Origin: RUG14871 sp045539425
GTDB taxonomy: Bacteria > Bacillota_I > Bacilli_A > Erysipelotrichales > Erysipelotrichaceae
Direction of reading: 5' to 3'
Length of the DNA: 64,000 nucleotides
Assembly (NCBI GenBank): GCA_045539425.1
Contig: JAZQFH010000013.1
Span: 1 to 64,000 of the forward strand
Shown here: in pieces, positions 8,654 to 18,748 of the stretch
Position numbering within the stretch: the stretch's first letter is position 1
Layout: each line of letters starts with the position of its first letter
Position numbers and translations under genes: made by a program
The notes under the pieces: model-generated
The model's input: the letters and a program-made list of their open reading frames with translations, nothing else
What the model was told of the DNA's origin: nothing
Databases searched by the model: none

Positions 8654-9007
8654 ATGAAATACAGGAAATATCTGGTTCTGCTTCTATTACCGCTGCTTCT
8701 TTACGGCGGTGTTAAAATCTATCAGAACCGAAGAATAGAAATCGTAAGTAAAACGGATGACAGCGGCATCTATCAGATCAAAGTGATGCAGATCGGCTCT
8801 CCGGAGTTTCCATTTGGTCCGGTGAACTTTGAAGTACGTCTATTAAAATCAGGCAAAAAGATCAATTCTTCCGTCATGTCATTAAAAAACGACGGAAAAA
8901 ATCTGATGGAAGAGAACTTTGAAATCACATTCAGAGTGAATGACTGCAGCATTATGGTGAACTGCGAAGAGGAAGAACCGTTTGAAATCAATTGGAAGTA
9001 TGAATAA
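8654..9007 (+). CDS. Small membrane-anchored hypothetical protein (117 aa)
   Basis: An N-terminal hydrophobic helix (about residues 7-20) acts as signal or anchor, followed by about 90 mostly beta-strand residues containing IGSPEFPFGPVNFEVRLL and ending with a cluster of glutamates. I do not recognise a characterised family. Its GAGGTAG ribosome binding site, -10 box and dedicated terminator support a real gene. It is the only plus-strand gene between the TPR gene and the NTPase module. Confidence 0.7.
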   Translation: MKYRKYLVLLLLPLLLYGGVKIYQNRRIEIVSKTDDSGIYQIKVMQIGSPEFPFGPVNFEVRLLKSGKKINSSVMSLKNDGKNLMEENFEITFRVNDCSIMVNCEEEEPFEINWKYE

Positions 9008-9044
9008 AGGAGCAGATCCTGTTGAGGATTTGCTCCTTGTTTGT
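9007..9044 (+). terminator. Terminator of the small anchored-protein gene
   Basis: A long stem (AAGGAGCAGATCCT / AGGATTTGCTCCTT, one mismatch) followed by TGTTTGTT. It ends two bases before the convergent NTPase gene. Confidence 0.8.
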
Positions 9045-9045
9045 T

Positions 9046-10929
9046 CTAAAGGTTTCCGATGCGGATCATCATCTTCAGCATGTTCTGCTGATGCAGAAAC
9101 ATGTTTGCCACAAACGTGTTGCGGTCGCTGTAAGTCGTGATGACGCCCGGATGGTCGCCCTTGTTGCGGATCGCGTGACACTCGACCAGCTTGTTTTTAA
9201 AGGAGGTCAGATTGTTGATGCTGACGCCCTGAGAAACAGCATTCGGCGAGGCTGCCAGGGCATTACGGACGCTGTTTTTGTGTAAGAGATAGACAAAGGA
9301 TCCCAGCATAAGCGGCTGATTGACATTGATAAGATTGGTAGGAATATTATCCACGCGTACCTGCTCATACGGGCAGTAATGGCGTAATACCGGCAGCAGT
9401 CTGTCATTCAGTGTTCCTTCCAGGAAGTTTCCGAGCATGACCATGACCGGCGTGTAATCCAGATTGGCAATATTCTCGCGGAAGACCAGGTTGCTCATGC
9501 GGTATGCCATGGAGCAGTCGTTCTTGCGGATCGCACTGAACGAATCCCAGACTTCATCGGAAATATTCCATTCCGCTTTGATTTGGGATGCGTCGGCGCT
9601 GATCAGCTGAGATGTCAGATAGGAAGAGATGGCATCGCTGTATTTCGCAAAGTCCAGCTCCCCTTCTTCCGTTAAGTAGAATTCCGAGCGCTCCGGCAAC
9701 CCTTCGAGCATGGACTGCAGGGTTTCGGAGAGTGAACTGATGCGGCTGTTCATCTGTTCCAGTTTTTGCGCCAGTTCCAGATTTCCTTCATTGATCATCT
9801 CGCGAACCAGCTGAATCAATGAATTACTCTCAGTCAGCGTGTTTGTTTCCGGCTCTTCAATCATCTTTTCCAGAGTAAACATCTCAAGCAGCGGAGTACA
9901 GAAGCTGACAATGCCTCCCTCATCTTTTAGATACCCTTTTTTTATCAATGTATCGCGCTCTCTGCTGTCTTTGGAAGTACCGTTACACAGATCCTGCATG
10001 ATCGCATGTTCCTTCTCGTCCATCTTATCCCACCACTGTTTGAGTAAAGGCCAGGATTTCTGATAGATCTTCTTGGTATATTCCGTTTCGTCTAACGTCA
10101 GTTCGGATTCCATCATTTCATAGGAAGTTTCCCCGGCATAAAGAATCAGTTCGGGGATACCGCCGCTGACATTATAAATCCACTCGTGAATATCATCGTC
10201 CCATTCAAAACCGTATTCCTCTTCCGCATCACTGATCCACTCTTCCGTATCTCTTTCGCGGATGCCGCGCAATTCCTCATAGAAGAAAACATTTTCAAAT
10301 CCCGACCCGCGCACTTCTTCCGATACCCGGACCAGATCCTGGTTGGTGGAGATGAGCATGCTGATCTTCTGGGAATTGCAGAGATCCCGCATGAATTTGT
10401 ACTGGGATTTTTTCAGCTTGGAACTATCGGCAAACTTTTCAAAGTCATCAAAGATGAAGAGCGGTTTGATGCCGTTATTGGCTAAGACATCCAGTGTTTT
10501 GCGCAATATGGAAGACATGGCGGCATCATCGATTTCCGCACTCATGGCAACGACCTGGTTTTTCTTTTTGGCAATGCTTTCCAATAGCGTATCATACAGG
10601 TTGGCATCGATCATCTCGACCAGTTCCAAGCCTTCCAGAAGCGTCATATTCAGATAGCTGTAGAAGCTCTTCATGGAATCGGCGGTGTCGGGAATGCTGA
10701 TAAAGGTGGCCAGCACTTTGGCACTGTTGTAATATTCCTTTCGTTTTTCGAGGTTAAAGAAGGTGCGTAAAAGCGTGCTTTTCCCGCTTCCCTTCACACC
10801 CAGAAGCGCAACGTTTTCCGGGCTTGGTTCATGCAGGACATAATCGTTGATTTTATGCTCTAAAAGCGCTCTGCCGTAAAGACGGAGCTCTTTGTCCTGA
10901 TATAATTTCATGCTGAATTGGCGGTCCAT
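9046..10929 (-). CDS. P-loop NTPase with winged helix and C-terminal HEPN-like domain
   Basis: 627 residues, soluble. Walker A GVKGSGKST at 44-52, Walker B LFIFDD at 157-162, and a sensor-1-like strand ending STNQDL near 194-199 define an AAA/STAND-type ATPase. A winged-helix segment follows at about 290-352, then a coiled coil (about 370-412). The last 150 residues are helical and contain RNKGDH (588-593), matching the R-N-x3-H pattern of HEPN domains, which are often RNases. Whether it is catalytic cannot be told here. AGGAGG precedes the ATG. It starts 20 bases after the stop of the giant NTPase gene, so the two almost certainly form one operon. I know no described system with this exact pair. 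Confidence 0.8.
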   Translation of the reverse strand: MDRQFSMKLYQDKELRLYGRALLEHKINDYVLHEPSPENVALLGVKGSGKSTLLRTFFNLEKRKEYYNSAKVLATFISIPDTADSMKSFYSYLNMTLLEGLELVEMIDANLYDTLLESIAKKKNQVVAMSAEIDDAAMSSILRKTLDVLANNGIKPLFIFDDFEKFADSSKLKKSQYKFMRDLCNSQKISMLISTNQDLVRVSEEVRGSGFENVFFYEELRGIRERDTEEWISDAEEEYGFEWDDDIHEWIYNVSGGIPELILYAGETSYEMMESELTLDETEYTKKIYQKSWPLLKQWWDKMDEKEHAIMQDLCNGTSKDSRERDTLIKKGYLKDEGGIVSFCTPLLEMFTLEKMIEEPETNTLTESNSLIQLVREMINEGNLELAQKLEQMNSRISSLSETLQSMLEGLPERSEFYLTEEGELDFAKYSDAISSYLTSQLISADASQIKAEWNISDEVWDSFSAIRKNDCSMAYRMSNLVFRENIANLDYTPVMVMLGNFLEGTLNDRLLPVLRHYCPYEQVRVDNIPTNLINVNQPLMLGSFVYLLHKNSVRNALAASPNAVSQGVSINNLTSFKNKLVECHAIRNKGDHPGVITTYSDRNTFVANMFLHQQNMLKMMIRIGNL

Positions 10930-10949
10930 ATTGTTTGAATCCTCCTGTT

Positions 10950-13900
10950 CTATGATTCCATATACTGGGCTTTGGAGTACCAGAGCCGGAATAATTCGAG
11001 TGAGAAGCGGTAGTAATCGTCTTCAAAGCGTTCCTTACGTAGGATGATATCCTTGAATTCCAGACCGTTTAAGGTATCCTTGAGGGAATTGTTCGGATAC
11101 ATCTTTTCGAGTGTGCCGTAGGAAATCTCCGCATTGGCATACGGGATATTCTGACAGAGCACCGCAATGACTTCCTTCTCGTTGGCGGAGAAGAAACGGC
11201 TCAGATAGACGAAGTATTCGGTCACGCGCAGAATCTCCGTTACGGCAGTATCGATGTCATAGGCGTATACGGTTTTTCTTCCTTCCGCATTCAGTATATC
11301 GATGGCCTTGGAACAGATGTGCTTCGAGTAGAACGTGTGTCCGCTGGTGTAGTACCAGATGCGCTCAATCGCCCTCTCGGAATAGGACATCTTCCCTTTT
11401 GCCGGATCCAGGATCATGTGGCGCATGCTCTCCTCATCCAGTCGGCTGATCGTAACGCGCTTGGTGACTTCAAAGATGTCCGCCAGCGAGTGATTATAGA
11501 GAATATCCGTCAGGTAGTCGGCACCGCAGAAGATGAAGCGGATCGAAGTCAGTTCCTGAACGATGACACGAAGTACCTTGTAGATACGGTTGCTGATGAT
11601 ATTGTCATTTACCATATCGAAGATCTCTTCGATTTCATCCGCCATGAACAGGATTCGTTTGCCATACATCAGATCACTCTTCTGCAGATAGGCAAAGAAG
11701 TCATACAGTTTTTCCGGATACTTGTCGTAATCCGTATCACGGAAGTTGTTCAGTCTTTGATCCGTGATGCCGTTATTTGCGAGCTCTTCCATGACGCTAT
11801 AGACAAACATCTGACCGATGGCATTGCTTTCACCGATTCCCTGGGCGCTCTTATACACTGGGATGTAATTCTGTGAGTTGCGCATGTAACGCTCGATATA
11901 GCGTAACATGGACGTCTTGCCGACCCGCTTTAAGCCGTGCATGACTAAAGACGTATTGTACTTGGTGTCGTTCAGAAACGTGAAGATCTCCTCTTTCTCC
12001 TTTTCCCGGCCATAGAATTCGTCGTTGCTGGTAACCGGGGCAACAGAGTAAAGATTGCCGATATGTTCATAGGTCGTTTCCTTTACGATGCGGATCTCTT
12101 CATTCCGGCTTTCCGTAATGGTTTCCTCACCTACCGTATAAGAGACTTCCAGACGGTACTGATGTACCCCTTCTTCCTTACAGCGGATGTTGAAGCTGAA
12201 GGCACGGGAATCGCGGCCGTAGAGCAGCGGAATCTGTTTTTCCGCATCCTTGCAGCGGATACTCTCGTCAAAGACAGCACGGATGGTGATATCCTTCGCT
12301 TCCCTGTAGCCGGAGTTGTCCATGATGCAGAAGATAGCCCCAAACGAAGAAGTCTGGGAAGACTCCACCGTGATCTGCAGGATCGCCCCTTTCTGAAGTG
12401 AGCGGATCTCATTGCGAATCAGTTTGTTAAAGTTGTTATATGTCTGGTTGATCTGGCGCTTGTCCTGGGAATGCAGCAGATAGTTCTGCAGCGTCTTTAA
12501 CAGTTCATCGTACATCTGCATCCGTTTGGATGCTTCCTTTACCTGTTCAATGTCCCGGATGGAGCGGACAAAGCCGATCATCTTGCGATAGAAATAGGAG
12601 TAATCCGAGACCATGTTCTGGCTCAGGATCCGATTCAGCATCTCCTCCAGCCTCTCTGCATCGCTTGAGACTTCCTCTACCGAGCGGTATTGCTGCAAGA
12701 GATGTGAAGCACCCTTGCGCATGATTTCCAGTGTCTTATGCGAGCGGTTGATATTCATCAGACGGAAGGAATCAAAGAGAATGCTCTTCGCTTTCTCTCT
12801 GTCCGTCGGATAAAGCGAATGGTACAGAATGAGCATATACTGCATCGCATAGTCGTTGCGCTTGGCGGACTGTTTCGTCATTTCCGCAAGATATGCCATA
12901 CGGCTCATCAGCTCTTTCCTGTAAACCAGGTTATCGGTGAGATCCGTCCCCAGTGCGTCATATGCCTTTTCCGTTTTCAAAAGATCGCTCATGGCTTTCT
13001 TTTCATCTTCATAGGCAAGGCCGTATTGCGCGTAGGCTTCCGTTAAGACAGGAATCTCTTCCATTGTTTCATCGTTCTTTGCTTCCCGTACCAGGTGGGA
13101 CTGGGCAGCGCTTTGCTGAGTAATGATCGTGTTCGCTCTCAGTTTTACCACGATGAAGTCATTTTCCTCATACCCTTCGCCGAAGCGTTCCGTAAATTTT
13201 TCGGATAAGAGCGGATCGTCGTTCTGCATGGCAAAAAGACGAAGCAGCGCATCGTTTTGCGAATAGAGTTTCTGTATCGTATCCAGCTGCTCTTCCTTCG
13301 GCTCCGTCAGAATCTCCTGAATCAGACGGATCATACCCGTTTTCTCCGGAAGGAGGCGGATCACTTTTTCGCAGGATGCAGGATCGTATTTCATCAGTAA
13401 GAGAATAAGATCGATGAGTTCTTCCTCGCTGACATTCTCAAATACTGCCTCCACATCCGCATCATTCATCAGGATCTTCACACCGCGGTAATATGACAGA
13501 CAGTGTGCATCATTCTGATAGAGCGGCTCAGAGAGATATGTTTCCTTCAGTTCATCATAGCTTTCCTCTTCAAAAAGATACTGCAGAAGAAGACGCTTGG
13601 TTTCCCTGGAGTGATAATGCCGATCCGCCGCAAGGATGAATTCACGGTATCCCGGCAGTTTCCGACTCAGCCTTCGCAGCATGTTTTCCATCTCCGTTAC
13701 GCTGTAAAGGAAGTCGTTGAAATCAAATATGAGTTCCAGCTGTTCGATTGGCATGAGCAGTGTTGACATGCTGAAGAGAACATCGTTCAGCGGAATGTAG
13801 TAATAGCTCTTGCGTAAGAGATCAACTCTCTGATCATAGTACTGCTGTAAGAGTTCTTCCGCTTCGAGCGAATACAGCGTACGCAGACATTCTGCGGCAG

Positions 13901-16900
13901 CCGGAATGTAGGCAGTGGCCTTTTCCTCTTCCACTCCCCCTTTATAATTCATCAGCTTATTCAGAATCGATTTGAGGAAGGAATTGCGGCTGTATGCCAT
14001 CAGCTCTTTGATCCCCGGTGCATTCTGAATGAATTCAAGGTTATTTAATGAAATACGGAAGTTGAAACGGTTTGTGATCAAGGAACACATCGTTTCCCGT
14101 AACATCGCCGTGGACTCGGCATTCTGCAGCTCTTCCGCTGCCTGAATATAGCTTTCCAGTGCTTCCCGGTTTTCCTGCTCCAGCGACTGTTTCTCATAAA
14201 GATTACGGATATCGCTGAGGAGCTGGCTGCGCTGGGTATAAATGGCAATCAAAGCCATCTGGCGGCAATAACCAAAGAGTTCCTCTTCCCTGTTTTCCTT
14301 GTTTGCCAGCTGCAGGGCGAGCTGATAGATACGGTCAAAGTTGTCTGTGGATGCATAGATCTGATAGTGCGCATGTAAGAGATGTCTTACGCTGTCCGCC
14401 TCTTCATAACAGGCATCCAGCTGCTCCAAAACCGCAATCTGCTCACGTATGCTGAGTTCCGAGCTTTCCAGTGTCTTCTTTAAGAATCCTTCCTTCGGGA
14501 CATCCGGATAGTCTTTTAAAAGTCTGCAGAGCATGATTGCATTCGGCTGCTTCACAGCGAGCACGTTCAGAATCCGCTGATGCTCCGAACTGGTATTCTT
14601 CAGATCCGTGATGATGCGCTGATAGAGCTCTTCGTTCATCTTTTTGCCGAGAATCATCTCAATGCACATCTTAATGGCCAGTACCGGCTCACGGTGTAAG
14701 AGATCCTCACGGAAGAGATCGTAGAAATATTCGATCTCATTGTTATTTGTGGCAATGAACATCGCACATTTGATGTAGATATAGTCATCCCTGTCATCCA
14801 GAAGATGCAGTAAATGAATGTAATCGCGTGCTGCCTTGGAGCGGTATTCTCCGCAGTAACGGAAAAGTCCCCTGTCCTTGGACAGCTTGTTTAAGCGGTT
14901 TAAGATCGATGGGTTCTTCTGATACGACTGGGAAAGATACATGCCGTAGAGCACATCGTAAAAGTCATAGATGGCATACTTCGCATTTACATCCGGATCC
15001 TGGTGCAGATAATAGGCTCTCTGTTTGCGGGAGATTGCTGCACTATCACCGGTGTTGACATTGCTGAGATAGGCATTAATACGGTACAGTAAGGCATAAT
15101 CCGTGCTTTCCTTGTTCACAAGGAAGTACAGATACCAGAATTTATAGTTGAAATGCTGCAGATACAGCGTCTTGATCAGCGTATGAATGAAAACCGGATC
15201 CTTCAGCTGGGCATTGTAACCCTTTGTTGTCAACAAAGCGGAATGGATCTTTTCTTCCTGCGAACTGAAAAGAATGAAGTCCTTCATTTCGTCCATATGT
15301 TCGCTCATTCGTAAGAGTGTGTTCTCTTTTACCAGCTCCCGGAAAAGAGCCGGAAGTTTTGAAACAGCTTTGGAAGAAAGCTGCTTTGTGCAGTACGTAT
15401 AAAGCGCGTCGTTTGCGGCCTTTTCCTTTAAGGCGGACTGCATCAGAGCGTAGGCTTCCAGAGCTTCTTCCGTTTTGTTCTGCTTTAATAACAGGCAAAG
15501 ATAGATCAGGCGTGATTCTGCGGAAGAGGATAGTTTCAGATTTTCGCGCATGCTCTCAAGCGCTTCTGCCTGATCGAACTCCTTCTCTTCCAGTAACAGC
15601 TTGCGGTAGAGACTCTCCAGCTTTGTTAACACCATTCTTCTGCTTTCACCGCTGAGCTGATTTGCGTAGTGCGTGAAAGAATGAATGAGGTGATCAAGCG
15701 AGGAATTCTCGCTCAGTGACTGGTAGATCTGATCCAGCTGCTGCTCGTTATAGGCAATGCCGGCACTCAGGATCTCATCCAGAATCTCCTGCTGTCCGGA
15801 TTCATCTTTCAGTTCATTGATCAAAAGAGTGACAATGTCCTTCTTCGTGGAATTATCCGTTTCTGCGTCGCGGAATCCGTCCAATAGAATTCTGCGGTAG
15901 GATTCCGTATCATTCTTGACGTATTTTTCAAGTACGGCGTGACCGATGACGCCTTCCGTGACCAGTTCACTCTGCCCTTTCAGATATTCCAGAAGCCCAT
16001 TGTAGCGCTTTACATATTCGTGCTCAGGGTTTACCGACTGCAACAACTGCAGCTTACGGATAGCCTGATCGAAGTCTTCCTTTTTGAAATGTTCATCGAT
16101 ATCATGACAGAGTTCTTCACATAACGCTTCAGCATCCTCTGTTCCCGCGGCATTGCATGCTTCTTTGATACTGTAAAGGATCGCATTGGTCTTCATGCAT
16201 GCCCTGTTTTTCAACAGTACACGAGCCCATTTCAGTGCTTCGGCATACTGCGTCTGGGATAAAAGGAGATCCATTAATTCCGAAGCACAAAGCGTGATTT
16301 CGGAATCATCATTGGAGTTCTCAATGCCGTCTTTAAAGCATTCGATGGCCTTACTGCTGTCATCACCCAGAAGCAGAATTCTCTTACCTTTGGAATAGGC
16401 ATCATTCCCCTGCGGCAACATGTTGTAGACGTCCATGCCGTTTTCCGCAATGTGCTGTAACGACGCAATCCCCTCTTCTTCCGGCATAAGATAGCGCACG
16501 TAACTGGCCAGGCGGCTGGCTTTCGCAAATTCCAGGTCGTCGATGGCTTTCTGAATGGCCTCTTCTAACGGAGAAAGTGTTTCCTGATTCGGATCTGAAG
16601 AGAAGCGTAAAAGCGGGAGCACGGAGATTTCCGGATCCTTTAAGACTTCTCTGTTCAGGTTTAATAACTGCTGGAATGCTTCCGGGTCGCTTAAGATGCG
16701 CATCTCTTTCTCTTTTAAAAGATGTGCAAAGCGGGAGCGGTAGAGTTCAAAGGAAGTCTCACTGAGTTCATTGAGATACTTCTGCCAGAAATCGTAATTA
16801 AACGGTTCGGTAGCCAGTACCTTTTCAAAGAGTTCCTCGTTTTCCATCTCAAATAAGAGCGCACCGTAGAGCAGTTCATTCACCGTGCTGTCCGGTTCAC

Positions 16901-18566
16901 TCAGGTAGAGATCATGCAGCTGTTCATAATATCCGAAATGATAGAGAGCCTGCTGATAGCCGCGACGGTAGTTCTTATGTTCCTGACGCTTCGGGTCCAT
17001 CAGCGGGTAGTATTTGATAATCAGTTCATAGTCGCGGTTCTGAAAGCCGGATTCGACTAAAAGGTTAATTGCACTGTTTCTGCGCTCATTCTCCGGCTGA
17101 TTGGCTATCTTACGGTAATAGCGCACGCTGTCTTTGGTAAAACCAAAGGTCTGAAGACGTCCTGCCGTATCATAATCGCTGCTTCCTGTCGCAAAGGAAT
17201 GATTGCTGAGAAGCTTTTCAAAGCGGTCGATCTCTTCTTCGGTATAGCCTTCACGGATCATCTTCGCTCTGTCTTTTAATAATGCTGAGAGCGCTGCCTC
17301 ATCATATTTCAGAAGGATCTGATAGAGTTCCGTATCTTCCCAGCGGACATATTTCTGCTGAAGCTTGTTAATGTCATTCTGAGACAGACCGGCTTCCTTC
17401 ATCTCAATCAGGCAGATATTGCGCTTTGTCTCATCCAGTGCGGAAATCTGTCCGGAGAGCTCCTCCAGATCTGCGCTTTGGTAAGCGTCAAAATGGGAGC
17501 GGACTCTCTCGTCTTCTTCTCCCTTTTCTTTCAGATAATGAAGTGCTCTTAAATATCCCAGTGAATCATCCGCTAATAAACTGTCAACGGATGCCTCTTC
17601 GTTACTGATCTTATCTAAGAAGCTGTATGCCTGCTCTTCTTGCTGGGCGTTTAAATACAGCATGAAAATATTCTGGCGGAATTCTTCTACGCTTTCAGTG
17701 TCATATGCCGACAGATATTCGTAGGCTTTCAGCGGCGCATTCTCCAGCGGCATATTCTCATAGAGCTGATGAAGTCCTCGCTTTGCCAAAGCGGCATCCG
17801 GTTCCTGTTTCAGCCACTCAAAGAAGGAAATAAAACTGTCATCGGAATTAAAGCGGAACTCGATCTGGTTTAATTCCGTATCTTCTGCCTGCTCGATTTC
17901 TTTCAGCGATTGACGCAGAAACTCATAATAATAGAAGCGGCTGAGCGAAAAATTGTTCCGGTATTCGTGATATAAATGCAGATAGGAAGCACAGTCTTTG
18001 ATGTTGTAGTAGTAATATTGCAACATACTGACGGATTTCGGAATGCGGGACGGTTTGTCTGTATCGTTTAATGATCGCATCAGATATTCCGCAAAATAGG
18101 AGTTCATTTCCCCTGTCATCTGATAGATGCGGGTTCCTTTGCTGTAATCGTCGTTTCCGACCGGATAGTCGCTGTTTTTCAATTTCAGCGCGATCCGTTC
18201 ATAGACGCGCGGATCATATCCCAGAGATTCTTTCAGATCATCGGACTGAAGAATATGATCCAGAACACTGCGGTTGTTATCGATGACAGCCTGGATCAGT
18301 ATATCCGGCTGATCCGGATTCTGCTGTTCATTACCGACGGATACTTCTTCCTCTACCTCTTCACTGACTGTTTCCTCAGCATCCATAACCTCATAATAGG
18401 AAATGGTTGCGGTATCAATGATCGCACGTTTTCCATCTTCCTTCTGAAGCTCCACGACATCTTCGTCAATGGACAGAACTGTTCCCGTAAACTCCCTGTT
18501 CATCACAAAAAGCGTGACTTTCGAGCCTTTTGTTACATCCTGAATCAATCTTTCTTTCAGCGCCAT
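10950..18566 (-). CDS. Giant 2538-aa solenoid protein with C-terminal P-loop NTPase and winged helix
   Basis: No signal or membrane helix. Residues 1-62 look like an Sm/SH3-like small barrel (GSKVTLFVMNREFTGTVLSI). About 80-2040 is an unbroken, acidic, helical solenoid of degenerate TPR-like hairpins. About 2055-2160 is a beta-sandwich-like domain. Then come a FYGRE entry motif (about 2181), Walker A GLKRVGKTS (about 2209-2217), Walker B RILFMADE (about 2303), a sensor-like FIFCGAD strand, and a winged helix from about 2430 to the end. This is the architecture of a STAND-type signalling NTPase with an extraordinarily long sensor arm. A GGGAG site precedes the ATG. The gene fills 12% of the window and is intact. 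Function unknown; a sensor or switch for the downstream HEPN-like NTPase is inference. Confidence 0.8.
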   Translation of the reverse strand: MALKERLIQDVTKGSKVTLFVMNREFTGTVLSIDEDVVELQKEDGKRAIIDTATISYYEVMDAEETVSEEVEEEVSVGNEQQNPDQPDILIQAVIDNNRSVLDHILQSDDLKESLGYDPRVYERIALKLKNSDYPVGNDDYSKGTRIYQMTGEMNSYFAEYLMRSLNDTDKPSRIPKSVSMLQYYYYNIKDCASYLHLYHEYRNNFSLSRFYYYEFLRQSLKEIEQAEDTELNQIEFRFNSDDSFISFFEWLKQEPDAALAKRGLHQLYENMPLENAPLKAYEYLSAYDTESVEEFRQNIFMLYLNAQQEEQAYSFLDKISNEEASVDSLLADDSLGYLRALHYLKEKGEEDERVRSHFDAYQSADLEELSGQISALDETKRNICLIEMKEAGLSQNDINKLQQKYVRWEDTELYQILLKYDEAALSALLKDRAKMIREGYTEEEIDRFEKLLSNHSFATGSSDYDTAGRLQTFGFTKDSVRYYRKIANQPENERRNSAINLLVESGFQNRDYELIIKYYPLMDPKRQEHKNYRRGYQQALYHFGYYEQLHDLYLSEPDSTVNELLYGALLFEMENEELFEKVLATEPFNYDFWQKYLNELSETSFELYRSRFAHLLKEKEMRILSDPEAFQQLLNLNREVLKDPEISVLPLLRFSSDPNQETLSPLEEAIQKAIDDLEFAKASRLASYVRYLMPEEEGIASLQHIAENGMDVYNMLPQGNDAYSKGKRILLLGDDSSKAIECFKDGIENSNDDSEITLCASELMDLLLSQTQYAEALKWARVLLKNRACMKTNAILYSIKEACNAAGTEDAEALCEELCHDIDEHFKKEDFDQAIRKLQLLQSVNPEHEYVKRYNGLLEYLKGQSELVTEGVIGHAVLEKYVKNDTESYRRILLDGFRDAETDNSTKKDIVTLLINELKDESGQQEILDEILSAGIAYNEQQLDQIYQSLSENSSLDHLIHSFTHYANQLSGESRRMVLTKLESLYRKLLLEEKEFDQAEALESMRENLKLSSSAESRLIYLCLLLKQNKTEEALEAYALMQSALKEKAANDALYTYCTKQLSSKAVSKLPALFRELVKENTLLRMSEHMDEMKDFILFSSQEEKIHSALLTTKGYNAQLKDPVFIHTLIKTLYLQHFNYKFWYLYFLVNKESTDYALLYRINAYLSNVNTGDSAAISRKQRAYYLHQDPDVNAKYAIYDFYDVLYGMYLSQSYQKNPSILNRLNKLSKDRGLFRYCGEYRSKAARDYIHLLHLLDDRDDYIYIKCAMFIATNNNEIEYFYDLFREDLLHREPVLAIKMCIEMILGKKMNEELYQRIITDLKNTSSEHQRILNVLAVKQPNAIMLCRLLKDYPDVPKEGFLKKTLESSELSIREQIAVLEQLDACYEEADSVRHLLHAHYQIYASTDNFDRIYQLALQLANKENREEELFGYCRQMALIAIYTQRSQLLSDIRNLYEKQSLEQENREALESYIQAAEELQNAESTAMLRETMCSLITNRFNFRISLNNLEFIQNAPGIKELMAYSRNSFLKSILNKLMNYKGGVEEEKATAYIPAAAECLRTLYSLEAEELLQQYYDQRVDLLRKSYYYIPLNDVLFSMSTLLMPIEQLELIFDFNDFLYSVTEMENMLRRLSRKLPGYREFILAADRHYHSRETKRLLLQYLFEEESYDELKETYLSEPLYQNDAHCLSYYRGVKILMNDADVEAVFENVSEEELIDLILLLMKYDPASCEKVIRLLPEKTGMIRLIQEILTEPKEEQLDTIQKLYSQNDALLRLFAMQNDDPLLSEKFTERFGEGYEENDFIVVKLRANTIITQQSAAQSHLVREAKNDETMEEIPVLTEAYAQYGLAYEDEKKAMSDLLKTEKAYDALGTDLTDNLVYRKELMSRMAYLAEMTKQSAKRNDYAMQYMLILYHSLYPTDREKAKSILFDSFRLMNINRSHKTLEIMRKGASHLLQQYRSVEEVSSDAERLEEMLNRILSQNMVSDYSYFYRKMIGFVRSIRDIEQVKEASKRMQMYDELLKTLQNYLLHSQDKRQINQTYNNFNKLIRNEIRSLQKGAILQITVESSQTSSFGAIFCIMDNSGYREAKDITIRAVFDESIRCKDAEKQIPLLYGRDSRAFSFNIRCKEEGVHQYRLEVSYTVGEETITESRNEEIRIVKETTYEHIGNLYSVAPVTSNDEFYGREKEKEEIFTFLNDTKYNTSLVMHGLKRVGKTSMLRYIERYMRNSQNYIPVYKSAQGIGESNAIGQMFVYSVMEELANNGITDQRLNNFRDTDYDKYPEKLYDFFAYLQKSDLMYGKRILFMADEIEEIFDMVNDNIISNRIYKVLRVIVQELTSIRFIFCGADYLTDILYNHSLADIFEVTKRVTISRLDEESMRHMILDPAKGKMSYSERAIERIWYYTSGHTFYSKHICSKAIDILNAEGRKTVYAYDIDTAVTEILRVTEYFVYLSRFFSANEKEVIAVLCQNIPYANAEISYGTLEKMYPNNSLKDTLNGLEFKDIILRKERFEDDYYRFSLELFRLWYSKAQYMES

Positions 18567-18623
18567 ACTACTTCTCCCTCTGTATTGTTATGTGCGTATT
18601 TGAATCTGTGTTATATTACTTAT

Positions 18624-18654
18624 ATTTTACATGAAAAGAGTAATCATGCGTCAA
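18624..18654 (-). promoter_or_regulatory. Possible promoter of the giant NTPase operon
   Basis: On the minus strand TTGACG, a 19-base spacer and TAAAAT precede the gene by about 57 bases. The spacer is longer than ideal; other A/T-rich -10 candidates overlap it. Confidence 0.4.
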
Positions 18655-18691
18655 AATCAAACCAAAAAGACTAAACCATTGGTTCAATCGC

Positions 18692-18718
18692 AAAAATGCA
18701 TACCTTAATGGGTATGCA
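18692..18718 (-). terminator. Terminator of the PTS/flavoenzyme operon
   Basis: On the minus strand TGCATACC / GGTATGCA with a six-base loop is followed by five Ts. It is nearly identical to the hairpin at 27939-27960 at the other end of the sugar cassette. Confidence 0.85.
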
Positions 18719-18748
18719 CGTATATTTTGATTGTTCGAAAACCGAAAT

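Noticed and set aside
11319..11876. 185-codon plus-strand frame opposite the giant NTPase gene
   Set aside because: It is antisense to the conserved NTPase and winged-helix part; codon pattern mirrors the real gene.
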